A DNA stretch of 64,000 nucleotides, taken from positions 1 through 64,000 of the forward strand of contig WGNU01000007.1 of NCBI GenBank assembly GCA_016124385.1, given 5' to 3'. Positions within the stretch are counted from its first letter, which is position 1, and the number at the start of each line of letters is the position of its first letter. The position numbers and the translations under genes were made by a program. Positions 54,650 to 63,910 of the stretch are shown here, in pieces. The DNA is from Alphaproteobacteria bacterium. GTDB taxonomy: Bacteria > Pseudomonadota > Alphaproteobacteria > Micropepsales > Micropepsaceae. The notes beneath the pieces are model-generated. The model saw only the letters and a program-made list of their open reading frames with translations. It was not told the origin of the DNA and ran no database searches.

Positions 54650-55807
54650 ATGCCGATGCCGCCCGCGACCCGCAAGAACCCCGACGAGGCCACACTCACG
54701 ATTTTCGAGGAGGGTGCGGCCTTGCGGCTGCAACCGGCGGGAGCGTGGACCGTGCGGTCGATCGCTGCCGCCGATCACTCGCTCCGCGCGCTGACGCCGG
54801 GGCGGCGATCGCTCGAATGGGATCTGGGCGCGCTCTCGCATCTCGATACGGCCGGGGCGTGGCTGATCGTGCGGACGGCTGGCCTCTTCGAGGCGGCGGG
54901 CGGCACGGTCGCGATCCGGAACGCCGGGGGATCGGCGAGCGCGCTGATCGCCGCTGTGCGCGCGATCAAGGTCGGCGCGCCCGAGCCCGAAGCCGAAGAA
55001 GGATCGTTCCTCGTGCGCGTCTTTGCGCGCACGGGCGCTGCCATGGAGACGCAATGGCACAATCTTCTTGAGATGCTCGCCTTCGGCGGCATGGTGATCG
55101 AGGGGATCGGCCGGGCGATCGTCTCGCCGCGCCGGCTGCGCGTGACCTCGATCGTCCATCACATGGAGGAGACGGGCCTCAAAGCCGTGCCGATCGTGTG
55201 CCTCATGTCGTTCCTGATCGGGGCCGTGCTCGCCTTTCAGGGGGCGGGCCAGTTGGAACGCTTCGGCGCAGAGCCCTTCACGGTCAATCTCGTCGGCATT
55301 TCGATCCTGCGCGAGATCGGCATCCTCCTCACCGCCATCATGGTGGCGGGCCGCTCGGGCAGTGCGTTCACCGCGCAGCTCGGCTCGATGAAGATGCGCG
55401 AGGAGATCGATGCGATCCGCACGCTCGGGCTCGATCCGCTCGACCTCCTCGTGCTGCCGCGCGTGATCGCGCTCGTCCTCACCTTGCCCCTGCTCGGCTT
55501 CGTTGCGGACATTATGGGGCTGATCGGCGGTGCGATGGTCGCCTGGAGCGATCTGGGCCTTTCGCCCGCGACCTATATTTCGCTGCTCCGCGAGGCGGTA
55601 ACCCCCGCCGCCTTCTGGGTCGGCATCGTCAAGGCGCCAGTTTTCGCTTTCCTCATCGGGATCATTGGCTGCCTTGAAGGCATGCGCGTGACCGGCACGG
55701 CCGAATCCGTCGGCCGGCGGACGACGCAGTCAGTCGTCGAGGGCATCTTCGTCGTTATCATCGCCGATGCGATTTTCTCGATCGTCTTCCTGCAGCTGGG
55801 CATCTGA
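54650..55807 (+). CDS. MlaE-family permease with N-terminal STAS domain
   Basis: A 385-aa permease of the MCE/Mla ABC class. Residues ~10-105 form a STAS-like domain (WDLGALSHLDTAGAWLI), then five helices of MlaE with VPIVCLMSFLIGAVLAFQGA, IMVAGRSGSAFTAQLGSMKM and the TLGLDPLDLLVLPRVIA loop. MlaE is the inner membrane channel for phospholipids. E. coli places its STAS protein (MlaB) in a separate gene; here it is fused. ATG 54650 follows GAGAG. Stop is adjacent to the ATPase start. Confidence 0.88.
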   Translation: MPMPPATRKNPDEATLTIFEEGAALRLQPAGAWTVRSIAAADHSLRALTPGRRSLEWDLGALSHLDTAGAWLIVRTAGLFEAAGGTVAIRNAGGSASALIAAVRAIKVGAPEPEAEEGSFLVRVFARTGAAMETQWHNLLEMLAFGGMVIEGIGRAIVSPRRLRVTSIVHHMEETGLKAVPIVCLMSFLIGAVLAFQGAGQLERFGAEPFTVNLVGISILREIGILLTAIMVAGRSGSAFTAQLGSMKMREEIDAIRTLGLDPLDLLVLPRVIALVLTLPLLGFVADIMGLIGGAMVAWSDLGLSPATYISLLREAVTPAAFWVGIVKAPVFAFLIGIIGCLEGMRVTGTAESVGRRTTQSVVEGIFVVIIADAIFSIVFLQLGI

Positions 55808-56590
55808 ATGACGGGCGATCCCATCATCGCGGTGCGCGGATTGCGTAACCAGTTCGGCGCGCAGATCGTGCACGACAATCTCTCGCTCGACGTGCAGCGC
55901 GGCGAGGTGCTGGGGATCGTCGGCGGCTCGGGCACGGGCAAATCGGTTCTCCTGCGCACGATCGTCGGACTCAACACGCCGAAGGCGGGCGAAATCCGCG
56001 TGTTCGGTGAGGATCTGCGCGCGCTGGACGATGAGGCGCGCCGGCAGATCGAGCGGCGCTGGGGCGTGCTCTTCCAGGACGGCGCGCTCTTCTCCTCGCT
56101 GACGGTCGCGCAGAACGTTCAGGTCGCGATGCGCGAGCATCTCCATTTGCCGCAGGCGCTGATGGACGAGCTGGCGGCGCTGAAGCTCGCGATGGTCGGC
56201 CTGCCGGCTTCGGCGGGCGCCAAATATCCTTCCGAGCTTTCGGGCGGCATGCGCAAGCGGGCGGGGCTTGCCCGCGCGCTCGCGCTCGACCCTGAGATCG
56301 TCTTTCTCGACGAGCCGACGGCAGGGCTCGATCCGATCGGGGCGGCGGCGTTCGACGACCTCGTCAAGCAGCTTCAGGAGACGCTGGGGCTCACGGTCTT
56401 CCTCGTCACGCACGACCTGGATTCACTCTATGCGATCTGCGACCGGGTGGCGGTGCTGGCGGAGCGGCACGTGTTGGTGACGGGGAGTGTCGCCGATATG
56501 ATGCACCAGACGCATCCTTGGATCCGCGAGTATTTCCAGGGCAAGCGGGCCCGCGCGGCGGAGGCGGCGCGGCAGCGGTCTGAGAGTTGA
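55808..56590 (+). CDS. MlaF-family ATP-binding protein
   Basis: A 260-aa ABC ATPase with Walker A GGSGTGKSV (~38), Q-loop LFQDGALFSSLT, signature LSGGMRKRAGLARAL (~145), Walker B VFLDEPTAGLDP and the H-loop VTHDLDS. It drives the MlaE-like permease and starts directly after the permease stop (TGAATG). The GKRAR-rich tail is short, as in MlaF. Confidence 0.92.
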   Translation: MTGDPIIAVRGLRNQFGAQIVHDNLSLDVQRGEVLGIVGGSGTGKSVLLRTIVGLNTPKAGEIRVFGEDLRALDDEARRQIERRWGVLFQDGALFSSLTVAQNVQVAMREHLHLPQALMDELAALKLAMVGLPASAGAKYPSELSGGMRKRAGLARALALDPEIVFLDEPTAGLDPIGAAAFDDLVKQLQETLGLTVFLVTHDLDSLYAICDRVAVLAERHVLVTGSVADMMHQTHPWIREYFQGKRARAAEAARQRSES

Positions 56591-56608
56591 GGCCCGAAGG
56601 GGGACCCC

Positions 56609-57544
56609 ATGGAGACACGTGCGCATCACGTTCTGATCGGCGCCTCGACGCTGGGGGCGCTTTTCGTGCTCACGCTCTTTGCGATCTGGCTGGGCAGCAA
56701 CGATTATTCGCGCAGCACGCGCGATTACGACATCGTGTTCGTTGGCGGGGTGACGGGCCTCGATGTCGGCTCGGACGTGCTCTATTCAGGCATCAAGGTG
56801 GGGCAGGTGACGAACGTCCAGCTCGACCGCGCGAACCCGGACAACGTGCGCATCCGTGTGCGGATCGATGACGCAACGCCGGTTTCGACCGATTCCGTGG
56901 CGAAGCTGGAGACAGGGGTTCTCACCGGCCTTTCGGTCGTGCGGATCTCTGGCGGCTCGGAATTCGGGCGCGAGCTGAAGCCGGCGCCCGGCAACGACGT
57001 GCCCCTCATCCGCAGCGAGCGCACGCCGCTTCAGCAATTGGTGGCGGGGGCGCCGGAGCTCATCAAGCAGGGCAATCTGCTGCTCGAGCGCTTCAATGCG
57101 ATCGCGAGCCAGGAGAATGCCGACGCGATCGGCGAGATCGTCGGCAATATCCGCGACCTCACGGGGACGCTGGGCGAATCCTCCGGCCAGATCGAGCGGA
57201 TCCTCTCGAACGCGGACCGCATCGCCGCCGAGCTGGCCGAGGCGAGCGACCGGATCGATGAGATTACCGCCAATATCGAGAAGGTGACGCAATCGGCCGA
57301 CCAGACGGTCGCGAGCCTCGCGGGCCTTTCGCGCGAGGCGGAGCTCGCGGTGCGCGAGACGCGGCCGGCACTCGAGGAATTCTCGCGCGGAGGCCTGCCG
57401 CAAGTGGTGCTGCTGGTGCAGGACGCGCGCGCGCTGATGATGTCGCTCGAGCGGCTCGTCGCACGTCTCGAAAGCGATCCGGGCGCGTTCCTGCTCGGGC
57501 GCGGCGCCCCTGAATACGTGCCCGGCGCGGCGCGGCGGGAGTAG
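56609..57544 (+). CDS. MlaD-family MCE-domain protein
   Basis: A 311-aa protein with one N-terminal transmembrane helix (~9-26), an MCE domain (~35-115: DYDIVFVGGVTGLDVGSDV, YSGIKVGQVTNVQLD) and a long coiled-coil tail (~145-270). MCE rings bind phospholipid in the periplasm and sit on the permease. The coiled coil is longer than in E. coli MlaD, closer to YebT/PqiB-like helical extensions. It has a Shine-Dalgarno GGGGG upstream and is 18 bp after the ATPase. Confidence 0.9.
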   Translation: METRAHHVLIGASTLGALFVLTLFAIWLGSNDYSRSTRDYDIVFVGGVTGLDVGSDVLYSGIKVGQVTNVQLDRANPDNVRIRVRIDDATPVSTDSVAKLETGVLTGLSVVRISGGSEFGRELKPAPGNDVPLIRSERTPLQQLVAGAPELIKQGNLLLERFNAIASQENADAIGEIVGNIRDLTGTLGESSGQIERILSNADRIAAELAEASDRIDEITANIEKVTQSADQTVASLAGLSREAELAVRETRPALEEFSRGGLPQVVLLVQDARALMMSLERLVARLESDPGAFLLGRGAPEYVPGAARRE

Positions 57545-57550
57545 GGGCAC

Positions 57551-58192
57551 ATGATGCAATCGTTTCGCTGGCTCGCTGCGGGCGCGTTTGCGCTCGCTCT
57601 CGGGGGTTGCTCGGTCGGCCTCATCCAGGGCGGCGAGCCGGACGATCTCTACGATCTGACGCCCGCCCACCCCGATATCGCGCGGGCGGCGCCCGTTTCC
57701 TGGCAGCTCGTCATCGAGGAGCCGTCCTCGCCCAACAGCATCGATACCGACCGGATCGCGATCCGGCCGGCGCCGCGCGAGGTCAAATATGTCGCCGGCG
57801 CAAAATGGGCGGACCGCGCGCCCGCGCTCATTCAGACGCTGCTCGTCGAGACGTTCGAGAATTCGGGCGGCATCATTGCCGTCGGGCGGCGCGTCATCGG
57901 GCTCTCAGGCGATTACATCCTCAAATCGGATCTGCGCGCGTTCGAGGCGGAGCGGACGGCGGAGGGCAAGACCGCCATTCACTTCCGCCTGCACGCCAAG
58001 CTGCTGCGCGTCTTGAGCGGGACGATCATCGCCTCGCGTTCCTTCGACGGCGTGGCGACGGCGGCGAGCGACCAGCCGCGCGACATCGTGGCGGCATTCG
58101 ATCAGGCGGTCGGCCCGCGGCTCGCCGAACTGGTCACCTGGACGCTGAGAGAAGGTGAGGCGTTCGAGACGCGCCGCCTCGCGCGGCCTTAG
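57551..58192 (+). CDS. PqiC-like lipoprotein of the MCE transporter
   Basis: A 213-aa lipoprotein; the lipobox is ALALGGC (Cys near residue 20). The ABC-type auxiliary domain matches PqiC/YmbA-type proteins (YDLTP, IAIRPAPREVKYVAGAKWAD, LLVETFENSGG). It probably sits in the outer membrane and docks the MCE complex. Either of the two initial ATGs may start it. It closes the STAS-MlaE/MlaF/MlaD/lipoprotein operon and converges on the coiled-coil gene 11 bp on. Confidence 0.85.
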   Translation: MMQSFRWLAAGAFALALGGCSVGLIQGGEPDDLYDLTPAHPDIARAAPVSWQLVIEEPSSPNSIDTDRIAIRPAPREVKYVAGAKWADRAPALIQTLLVETFENSGGIIAVGRRVIGLSGDYILKSDLRAFEAERTAEGKTAIHFRLHAKLLRVLSGTIIASRSFDGVATAASDQPRDIVAAFDQAVGPRLAELVTWTLREGEAFETRRLARP

Positions 58193-58203
58193 CTCAGCGC
58201 GCT

Positions 58204-60570
58204 CTACTCGTCGAGGCGGCCGGCGGCCTGCGCGATCAGCAGATAGACGCGGCCGGGATCGCCGGTCAGGTCGCGCTCCAATTCGTGCCAGCCATTGGCG
58301 ACGACGGCGGCCGCCTCCAGCATCGAATCGAACTGGCGCAGATAGCGGTCCGCGATCGTGCGGAAGGCTTCGCTCCCGGTGTAAGCGCGGTCGAGGGCGG
58401 TGCGGTCGACGCCGTCGATCGCATCCTCGGCGCGGCGCACGAGCGGCTCGCGATCGCCGTGGCGAAGGCCTTCCCAGTCGCGCATCGGGATGTCGAATTC
58501 GAGGGCACGGGGCACGTCGATCCCCTCCGCCGAGAGCGCTTCGGTGACGCGCGCAACGAGCGAGAGCAGCCGCGAGCGTTCGGTCGCGGGGGATTCCGCG
58601 TGCGCCCGGTCGGCGGCCGCGAGCACCGTCGAGAGCCGCCAGGGGGTCGCCCCGCCAGCGCTCGGTTCGCTGCGCCCGCTGGTCAATCGCTTGGCAAAGC
58701 CGAGCCAGCCGCGATCGCCGGTCGGCGTCGCCTTCTGCGTGATCGGGTCGGCGACGCGCGGCCGCGACAACGGCGCGAGCTTGGGCTCCGCGCGCTCGGG
58801 TTCTTCCTCGGATTCGTCCGGCTCGGGACGGCTCGCGACGAGCGGCGGCGCACCGCGTTGCGACGCCTTCGCGCGGGAGGGGGCGATCTGAGGCGGAGGC
58901 GCTTCGGCAATCGCCCGCTCGACAGGCGCGGCCTTCGGCTCAGACCGCACGACAAGCGGTGTCGGCTGAAGGCTCGGCTCGACGCGTGGAACGGCGGCGA
59001 GCTTGGGCGTCGCGCGCGGCTGCACCGGCTCGGGCGCACTGGCGGCGGGCGGCGCCGCCGGCTCGCGCCCGACCGCGACCAGGCGATCGGTGAGCGCGAC
59101 GAGCGAGCTCACTTCCTGCTCGATAATCGTGCGCACGCGCGCAGCGTGCGCACCCGCTTCATCCGGCAAGCCGTCCATCAGACGGCGCAGGCGCGTCGCC
59201 GCCTCATCGATCGCGGTCAGCGTCGCATCGGCCTTCTCAGTTACATCGCCCATCGTTGCCGTCACGGCCTCGTGGGCGGCGGCGGACTTCGCGATCAGGG
59301 CTTCGAGGCGCTCCTGCGCCTGGCGCGCTTCAGCGGCAAGGCCAGCCCTTGCGCCGGAAAGCAATTCCTCCAGCGCGCGCTTGGTCTCATCGAGCACGGC
59401 GCGGGCGGCATCACCCGAGACGCGCACGCGCTCGCTTTCGCGCGAGAAACCCGAGGAGAGCTGATCGATCCGCCCGCCGAATTGCGTGGCGAGGGCGTCC
59501 AGCTTGCGCGTGCCCTCCGCGATCAAGCCTTCCATGCGCTCGGACTGGTCGGCGAGCGTTGCGCCCAATTGCTCAAGGCCCTCACGCTGCGCCTTCAAGG
59601 AGGCATCGATCGTGCGGCCTTCGTTGCGCAGATGCTCCACCGCTTCCTGCAGGAGGGCGCGGTGGCGTTCGGTGCGCTGATGGAGGCTATCGGTGCGCGC
59701 GAACGTCTCCTCGGCGGCGGTCTCCAAGCGCGCGGCCTCCTGTTCGATTTCCTTCACCGCCAGGCGCGCGCCCTCCACCGCGCCGAGCGTCGCATTGCGG
59801 AAACGCTCCGCGTCCGCGTTCAGCGCGGATTGAACGCCCGTCATCTCGCGCGCCGCGCTTTCGACGACGCCCTTAATGTCCCCGGCGCTGCGGCCGATGG
59901 CGACGCCGATCTGATCCGCGTCCGCCTTCAGGCCGCTCACGATCTCGCCCAGGCGCTCGCGCTCCTCGCGCAGACGGAAGCGGATCTCATCGACCCGCTC
60001 GGCGACGTTGAGGGTCGTTCTTTCGATATCGGTCGTGCGCTCGTTGAGCATCCCTTCCAGCGCCTGGACGCGCGACAGGGCATTCTCGATGCCGGCATTG
60101 AGTGCGTCGGTCTCGCGGCGGACGGCGGTACCCACGCGCTGGACTTCCCCGGCAGCGGTCTCCTCCGGGCGGGTCAGCCGGTTGGCGAGATTGGCCAGAT
60201 CTTCCGACGTCAAGCGCAGCGCCTCGGCGCGGTAGGCTATGACGCCCGCCAGCAGAATGAGGGCTGCGGGAAGGACGATGCCCGCGACGAGCAGGATCAG
60301 GCGGATGAAATCGAGCGAGCCCAGGCCGTTCGGCCCCATATAGCCCCAGGCGAAGGCGACGATGACGCCGATCCACAGGCCGCTGCCGACGATCGCCAGC
60401 AGGGTCGCGGTATCGCCGGGCTTCTTGCGGGTCACGCGGCGGCGGCGCGCACCGCTCTCCGGCGGGGCCACGCGCGCGGGATGAAAGGGCGGCACGTCCA
60501 GCTTGCGCGGCGCCGGCTTGTCGGCGCCCCGTGGCTGGCTCATCTCCGCGTCGGCCCTGCGAGGCCCCAT
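58204..60570 (-). CDS. TipN-like polar coiled-coil membrane protein
   Basis: A 788-aa protein. An N-terminal basic/Pro-rich region precedes two transmembrane helices (residues ~54-76 and ~87-112), then a long coiled coil (~120-530), a Pro/Ala/Lys-rich linker (~535-650) and a conserved helical tail (~660-788). That layout resembles TipN, the polarity landmark of Caulobacter and its relatives, though length and linker differ. Start ATG 60570 has GAGGGG nine bases upstream; others at 60543 and 60579 are possible. No catalytic motif is seen. Confidence 0.6.
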   Translation of the reverse strand: MGPRRADAEMSQPRGADKPAPRKLDVPPFHPARVAPPESGARRRRVTRKKPGDTATLLAIVGSGLWIGVIVAFAWGYMGPNGLGSLDFIRLILLVAGIVLPAALILLAGVIAYRAEALRLTSEDLANLANRLTRPEETAAGEVQRVGTAVRRETDALNAGIENALSRVQALEGMLNERTTDIERTTLNVAERVDEIRFRLREERERLGEIVSGLKADADQIGVAIGRSAGDIKGVVESAAREMTGVQSALNADAERFRNATLGAVEGARLAVKEIEQEAARLETAAEETFARTDSLHQRTERHRALLQEAVEHLRNEGRTIDASLKAQREGLEQLGATLADQSERMEGLIAEGTRKLDALATQFGGRIDQLSSGFSRESERVRVSGDAARAVLDETKRALEELLSGARAGLAAEARQAQERLEALIAKSAAAHEAVTATMGDVTEKADATLTAIDEAATRLRRLMDGLPDEAGAHAARVRTIIEQEVSSLVALTDRLVAVGREPAAPPAASAPEPVQPRATPKLAAVPRVEPSLQPTPLVVRSEPKAAPVERAIAEAPPPQIAPSRAKASQRGAPPLVASRPEPDESEEEPERAEPKLAPLSRPRVADPITQKATPTGDRGWLGFAKRLTSGRSEPSAGGATPWRLSTVLAAADRAHAESPATERSRLLSLVARVTEALSAEGIDVPRALEFDIPMRDWEGLRHGDREPLVRRAEDAIDGVDRTALDRAYTGSEAFRTIADRYLRQFDSMLEAAAVVANGWHELERDLTGDPGRVYLLIAQAAGRLDE

Positions 60571-60828
60571 GTGACGCATCCCCTCAAAATGCCAATGAGG
60601 CCCAAGTCGACCCAAGACCCCCCGGCCCCCCGGGACGGTGCATGGCGGCGGCGCACCGATCGTGTGCCGAGTCTTCTTTCGTAACATCTTCGCGACGCGG
60701 TGTGAATCGGGTGCACGAAGCGCGCCGACCTGCCGAAAGGCTTAACAGGGGGTTGCCGAGAGCGGGCGCAATCGCTTTTGTGGGTACCCCGGTTGTGGCC
60801 GGGCAAGAATTATCGGGAGGACCTCGTC

Positions 60829-61539
60829 ATGGGTCTGCTGCTGGCCGCTGCGGCGGTTTTTCTGGCCTTGCATCTCCTGGTCGCGGGGACCGGCATTCGA
60901 GGCATCGCCGTCGGGATCCTGGGCGAGGGCGTCTATATGGGTCTCTTCTCGCTCGCCTCGATCGCCGGGATCATCTGGCTCGTCATGGCCTATAACGCCG
61001 CATTCGCGAGCGAGACCTACCAAGTGTGGGATTTCGGGCCGGGCGTGCGCCATCTCGGGATCCCGGTGCTGCTCCTTTCATTTCTTCTGGTGGTGCCGGG
61101 GCTCCTCACGCCCTCGCCGACCGCGATCGGCCAGGCTCAATTGCTCGAAAGCCCCGAGCCGGTGCAAGGGATGTTGCGGATCACGCGGCACCCCTTCTTG
61201 TGGGGGGCGGCGATCTGGGCCGGATTTCACCTTCTGGCCAATGGCGATGCGGCTTCGATCATTTTTTTTGGAACGTTCCTTATCCTCACGATATTAGGGA
61301 CATTTTCGATCGATGCTAAGCGCCGCGCCAAGTTCGGGCAGGCCTGGTCGCGATTCGCCGCGCGCAGCTCCAACGTGCCGTTCGCGGCGATCCTGACGGG
61401 CCGCACAGCATTGTCGCTCTGCGAAATCGGGCTTTGGCGGATCGCGGTCGCGGTGGCGCTCTTCCTCGTCGTCCTCTTCGCACATGCCTGGCTCTTCAGC
61501 GCCTCGCCCTTTCCGGGCGGCTGGGTGCCCTTCGCCTGA
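60829..61539 (+). CDS. nnrU: NnrU family membrane protein
   Basis: A 236-aa protein with about six hydrophobic segments and the NnrU pattern: AGTGIRGIAVGILGEG, GMLRITRHPFLWGAAIWAGFHLL, GTFSIDAKRRAKFGQAW. The family resembles isoprenylcysteine methyltransferase-like membrane proteins and is linked to nitric oxide metabolism in some species. ATG 60829 is seven bases after GGGAGG. Diverges from the TipN-like gene over 258 bp; no denitrification genes are seen nearby. Confidence 0.85.
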   Translation: MGLLLAAAAVFLALHLLVAGTGIRGIAVGILGEGVYMGLFSLASIAGIIWLVMAYNAAFASETYQVWDFGPGVRHLGIPVLLLSFLLVVPGLLTPSPTAIGQAQLLESPEPVQGMLRITRHPFLWGAAIWAGFHLLANGDAASIIFFGTFLILTILGTFSIDAKRRAKFGQAWSRFAARSSNVPFAAILTGRTALSLCEIGLWRIAVAVALFLVVLFAHAWLFSASPFPGGWVPFA

Positions 61540-61617
61540 GGACCTTTACCCTTCAAGCACATGGCGCGGGTTAAGCTCGCGCCGTTGAACATCTTCTTCA
61601 ACGCGAGCCGACAACCC

Positions 61618-61971
61618 ATGGGATTGCCTGACATCAGCGAACCGAGCGCCATCGATTTCCAGCATCTGGGCCTCTATACGGGCGGTGACGTTGCGCTCAA
61701 CCGGGAGGTCCTGAAGCTCTTTCGCGGGCAGTGCGCGCAGCTTTTGGAGCAGCTCCAAAGCGAGCCAGACGACGAGGGCTATCGCTACGCCGCGCATAGT
61801 CTCAAAGGCGCGGCGCGGGCCGTGGGCGCCTGGGCGGTCGCGGAAGCCGCCCAGCATGTCGAGCAGGTGCGCGAGGCGCCGGCCGCCACCCGCCGCGCGG
61901 CGATCGCCGTGCTTGCGGATGCCTACGCGCAGGCGAGCGCGGTCGCTCTTTCCTATGAATCAGGGGATTAA
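61618..61971 (+). CDS. Histidine phosphotransfer (Hpt) protein
   Basis: A 117-aa four-helix Hpt module with the phosphoacceptor His in AAHSLKGAARAVGA (~58). Hpt proteins relay phosphate between response regulators and histidine kinases. Start ATG 61618 begins MGLPDISEPSAIDFQHLGL, which fits the family; an earlier ATG at 61561 adds 19 non-family residues. No partner kinase is seen nearby. Ends 11 bp before the convergent sulfatase stop. Confidence 0.82.
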   Translation: MGLPDISEPSAIDFQHLGLYTGGDVALNREVLKLFRGQCAQLLEQLQSEPDDEGYRYAAHSLKGAARAVGAWAVAEAAQHVEQVREAPAATRRAAIAVLADAYAQASAVALSYESGD

Positions 61972-61982
61972 TCCCCGATCCT

Positions 61983-63476
61983 TCACCGTTGAATGAGACC
62001 CGAGGGCGTCGCCTTCAGGTGGCTGTAGGCGCGTTCGCTGGTCCGCGTCCGCCAAGCGAGCAGGGCTTCGACCATCGCCAGGCGCAGGGAAGCGGCGCCC
62101 GGCTGTTCGGCAAGATTATCAAGCTCGTGCGGGTCGTTCTGAAGATCAAAAAGGAGCGGTGGCAGCCCCGCGAAATGGACGAATTTATAGTGCCGCTCGC
62201 GGCGGATCGTCAGATGGGCGTCCTCGGGCGAAAGGCCGAAGGGCGCCTCGTCGGGTGGGGCCTCGAGGTCGCGGAAATCGAACTCGATGTGGATGGCCGC
62301 GCGGCCCGTATCGGCCGACGGCGCAGCGAGGAGGGGCGCCAGCGATTGGCCGTCCAGGGTCGGCGGCGGCGTCAAACCCAACGCCTCCAGCATGGTCGGC
62401 AGGAGATCGACGCTTTCCGACAGCGCCTCGCAGATCCGGTCGCGGCCGGAGGCGGCGAGGGACCTTGGATCGCGGATGATGAGGGGCACGTGATAGGCCG
62501 CCTCGAAGAAGCCGTCCTTGCCTAAAATGCCATGATCGCCAAGCATTTCGCCGTGATCGCTCGTAAAGACGATGAAGGTCGTCTCCCACTGACCGGTCGC
62601 CTTTAGATGGGCAAAGAGGCGGCCCAGATGATGATCGACCTCGCTCATCAGGGCGAAATAGAGCGCCTTCATCCGGTTGAGCTTGCGCGGATCGCGGGGC
62701 GCGGCACTGAGGGGCAGGGTCCGCTCGCGCGTCAGCCAGGGATGAACGATCCCGGCCGCACCGTCGGCGTTGATGCTCGCGGGCATGGCGGCGGGGTCGT
62801 AGCGCGTGTTCCAGGGCTCGGCCGCGATCCAGGGCGGATGGGGCCGCAGCAGCGAGAGGTGAAGCGACCAGGGCGCGGCCGACGGCGCGGTCGCGGCGAT
62901 CGCGGAATCGATCGACCAGGCGGTGTCGGTGTCCTCAGATCGGATGAACCAGGGCTTGGGCGCGGGCGCGCCATCTTCATAGTCGGGGCCGGGCTCGCGC
63001 TGCCAGAGGACCGCCCATTCATCGGCCGGCAGTTCATAGCCCCGCGCGCGCAGGGCCTCGCCCCAGGGGCCGGGGCGCTCCATCGTCACATGGGCGAGCG
63101 GCACGATGCCGGGGAGCAGGCCCTCATAGGTGCGCAGGCGCGGATCATCGGGCGGGAGACCTGCCGGATCGGGCGTTTGGTCAGTACAGCCGATCAGCCA
63201 GGGCTCGCGCCCCGCCTTGACCAGCTCGCGCGCCCAATTGGTGTGGCGGTCGGCGAGCGGGGTTCCGTTCGAGACGACGCGGTGATTGTGCTGGTAGAGG
63301 CCCGTGTAGAGGCTCGCGCGGCTGGGCGAGCAGGGCGAGGTGTTCGCGTAATGGGCCGCGAAGAGCACGCCCTCGCGCGCCAGAGAATCGAGATTCGGCG
63401 TCTTCACGACGGGATGGCCAAGCGCGGAGAGGGCATCGCCGCGCCATTGATCGGCGGTGATGAAAAGGAGGTTCAA
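61983..63476 (-). CDS. Type I sulfatase
   Basis: A 497-aa arylsulfatase-family protein with the formylglycine motif TSPCSPSRASLYTG (C-x-P-x-R), metal-binding FITADQWRGDAL near the start, HPPWI and a C-terminal SDHGEMLGDHG that supplies metal ligands. It hydrolyses an organic sulfate ester; the substrate is unknown. No signal peptide is seen, so it may be cytosolic. I start at TTG 63476, which overlaps the chorismate mutase stop (TTGA); a longer frame would add 43 residues of shadow sequence. Confidence 0.85.
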   Translation of the reverse strand: MNLLFITADQWRGDALSALGHPVVKTPNLDSLAREGVLFAAHYANTSPCSPSRASLYTGLYQHNHRVVSNGTPLADRHTNWARELVKAGREPWLIGCTDQTPDPAGLPPDDPRLRTYEGLLPGIVPLAHVTMERPGPWGEALRARGYELPADEWAVLWQREPGPDYEDGAPAPKPWFIRSEDTDTAWSIDSAIAATAPSAAPWSLHLSLLRPHPPWIAAEPWNTRYDPAAMPASINADGAAGIVHPWLTRERTLPLSAAPRDPRKLNRMKALYFALMSEVDHHLGRLFAHLKATGQWETTFIVFTSDHGEMLGDHGILGKDGFFEAAYHVPLIIRDPRSLAASGRDRICEALSESVDLLPTMLEALGLTPPPTLDGQSLAPLLAAPSADTGRAAIHIEFDFRDLEAPPDEAPFGLSPEDAHLTIRRERHYKFVHFAGLPPLLFDLQNDPHELDNLAEQPGAASLRLAMVEALLAWRTRTSERAYSHLKATPSGLIQR

Positions 63477-63835
63477 CGCCTCGCCCGGGCGGCCGGGGCT
63501 TGCGCGCGCGCGTCGAACACCTTGAACTCGTGGGCGATCGAGGCCTCGATCAGGTGGCGCCACAAGGGTTCGGCGATCGCGAAGGGGAAGCCGGCGTCCG
63601 CGCACGCCTTTTCGACCTTCGTCAGGACGTCGCGGATCCGCGCCTCGTCGCGCACCGCACCGCGTTCGCCCTTCACGATTCCCGCCCGCTCGATGAAGGT
63701 CATCCGCTCGGCCAGGAGCGCGACCAGCGCCTCATCGATCCGGTCGATCTCGGCGCGGATCTCGGGCATCGAGGCGCAGTCCTCGGCGCGCCGGGACGGG
63801 GGTGTAACGGGGGACAAGGCGGGGGTATGTCGCAT
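63473..63835 (-). CDS. Chorismate mutase, AroQ class
   Basis: A 120-aa helical enzyme that turns chorismate into prephenate. Conserved elements are MPEIRAEIDRIDEALVALLAERM, with Arg and Lys/Glu ligands, KGERGAVRDEARIRDVL and EPLWRHLIEASIAHEF. A GAGGAG seven bases before ATG 63835 supports the long start; the family-like portion begins at residue 23. Its stop overlaps the sulfatase start. AroQ for Phe/Tyr synthesis, or salicylate-like pathways, are both possible. Confidence 0.88.
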   Translation of the reverse strand: MRHTPALSPVTPPSRRAEDCASMPEIRAEIDRIDEALVALLAERMTFIERAGIVKGERGAVRDEARIRDVLTKVEKACADAGFPFAIAEPLWRHLIEASIAHEFKVFDARAQAPAARARR

Positions 63836-63910
63836 CGAAAAGCTCCTCGCGCCGCTTCACTCTATCTCATCGCGCGCCCGCTTGGTTGCAAGTGCGAAGG
63901 ACGGGGCGGA

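Noticed and set aside
58285-60684. Plus-strand 799-codon frame antisense to the coiled-coil gene
   Set aside because: Antisense to a gene with predicted helices and a coiled coil; composition is Arg/Leu/Gly-rich without pattern.
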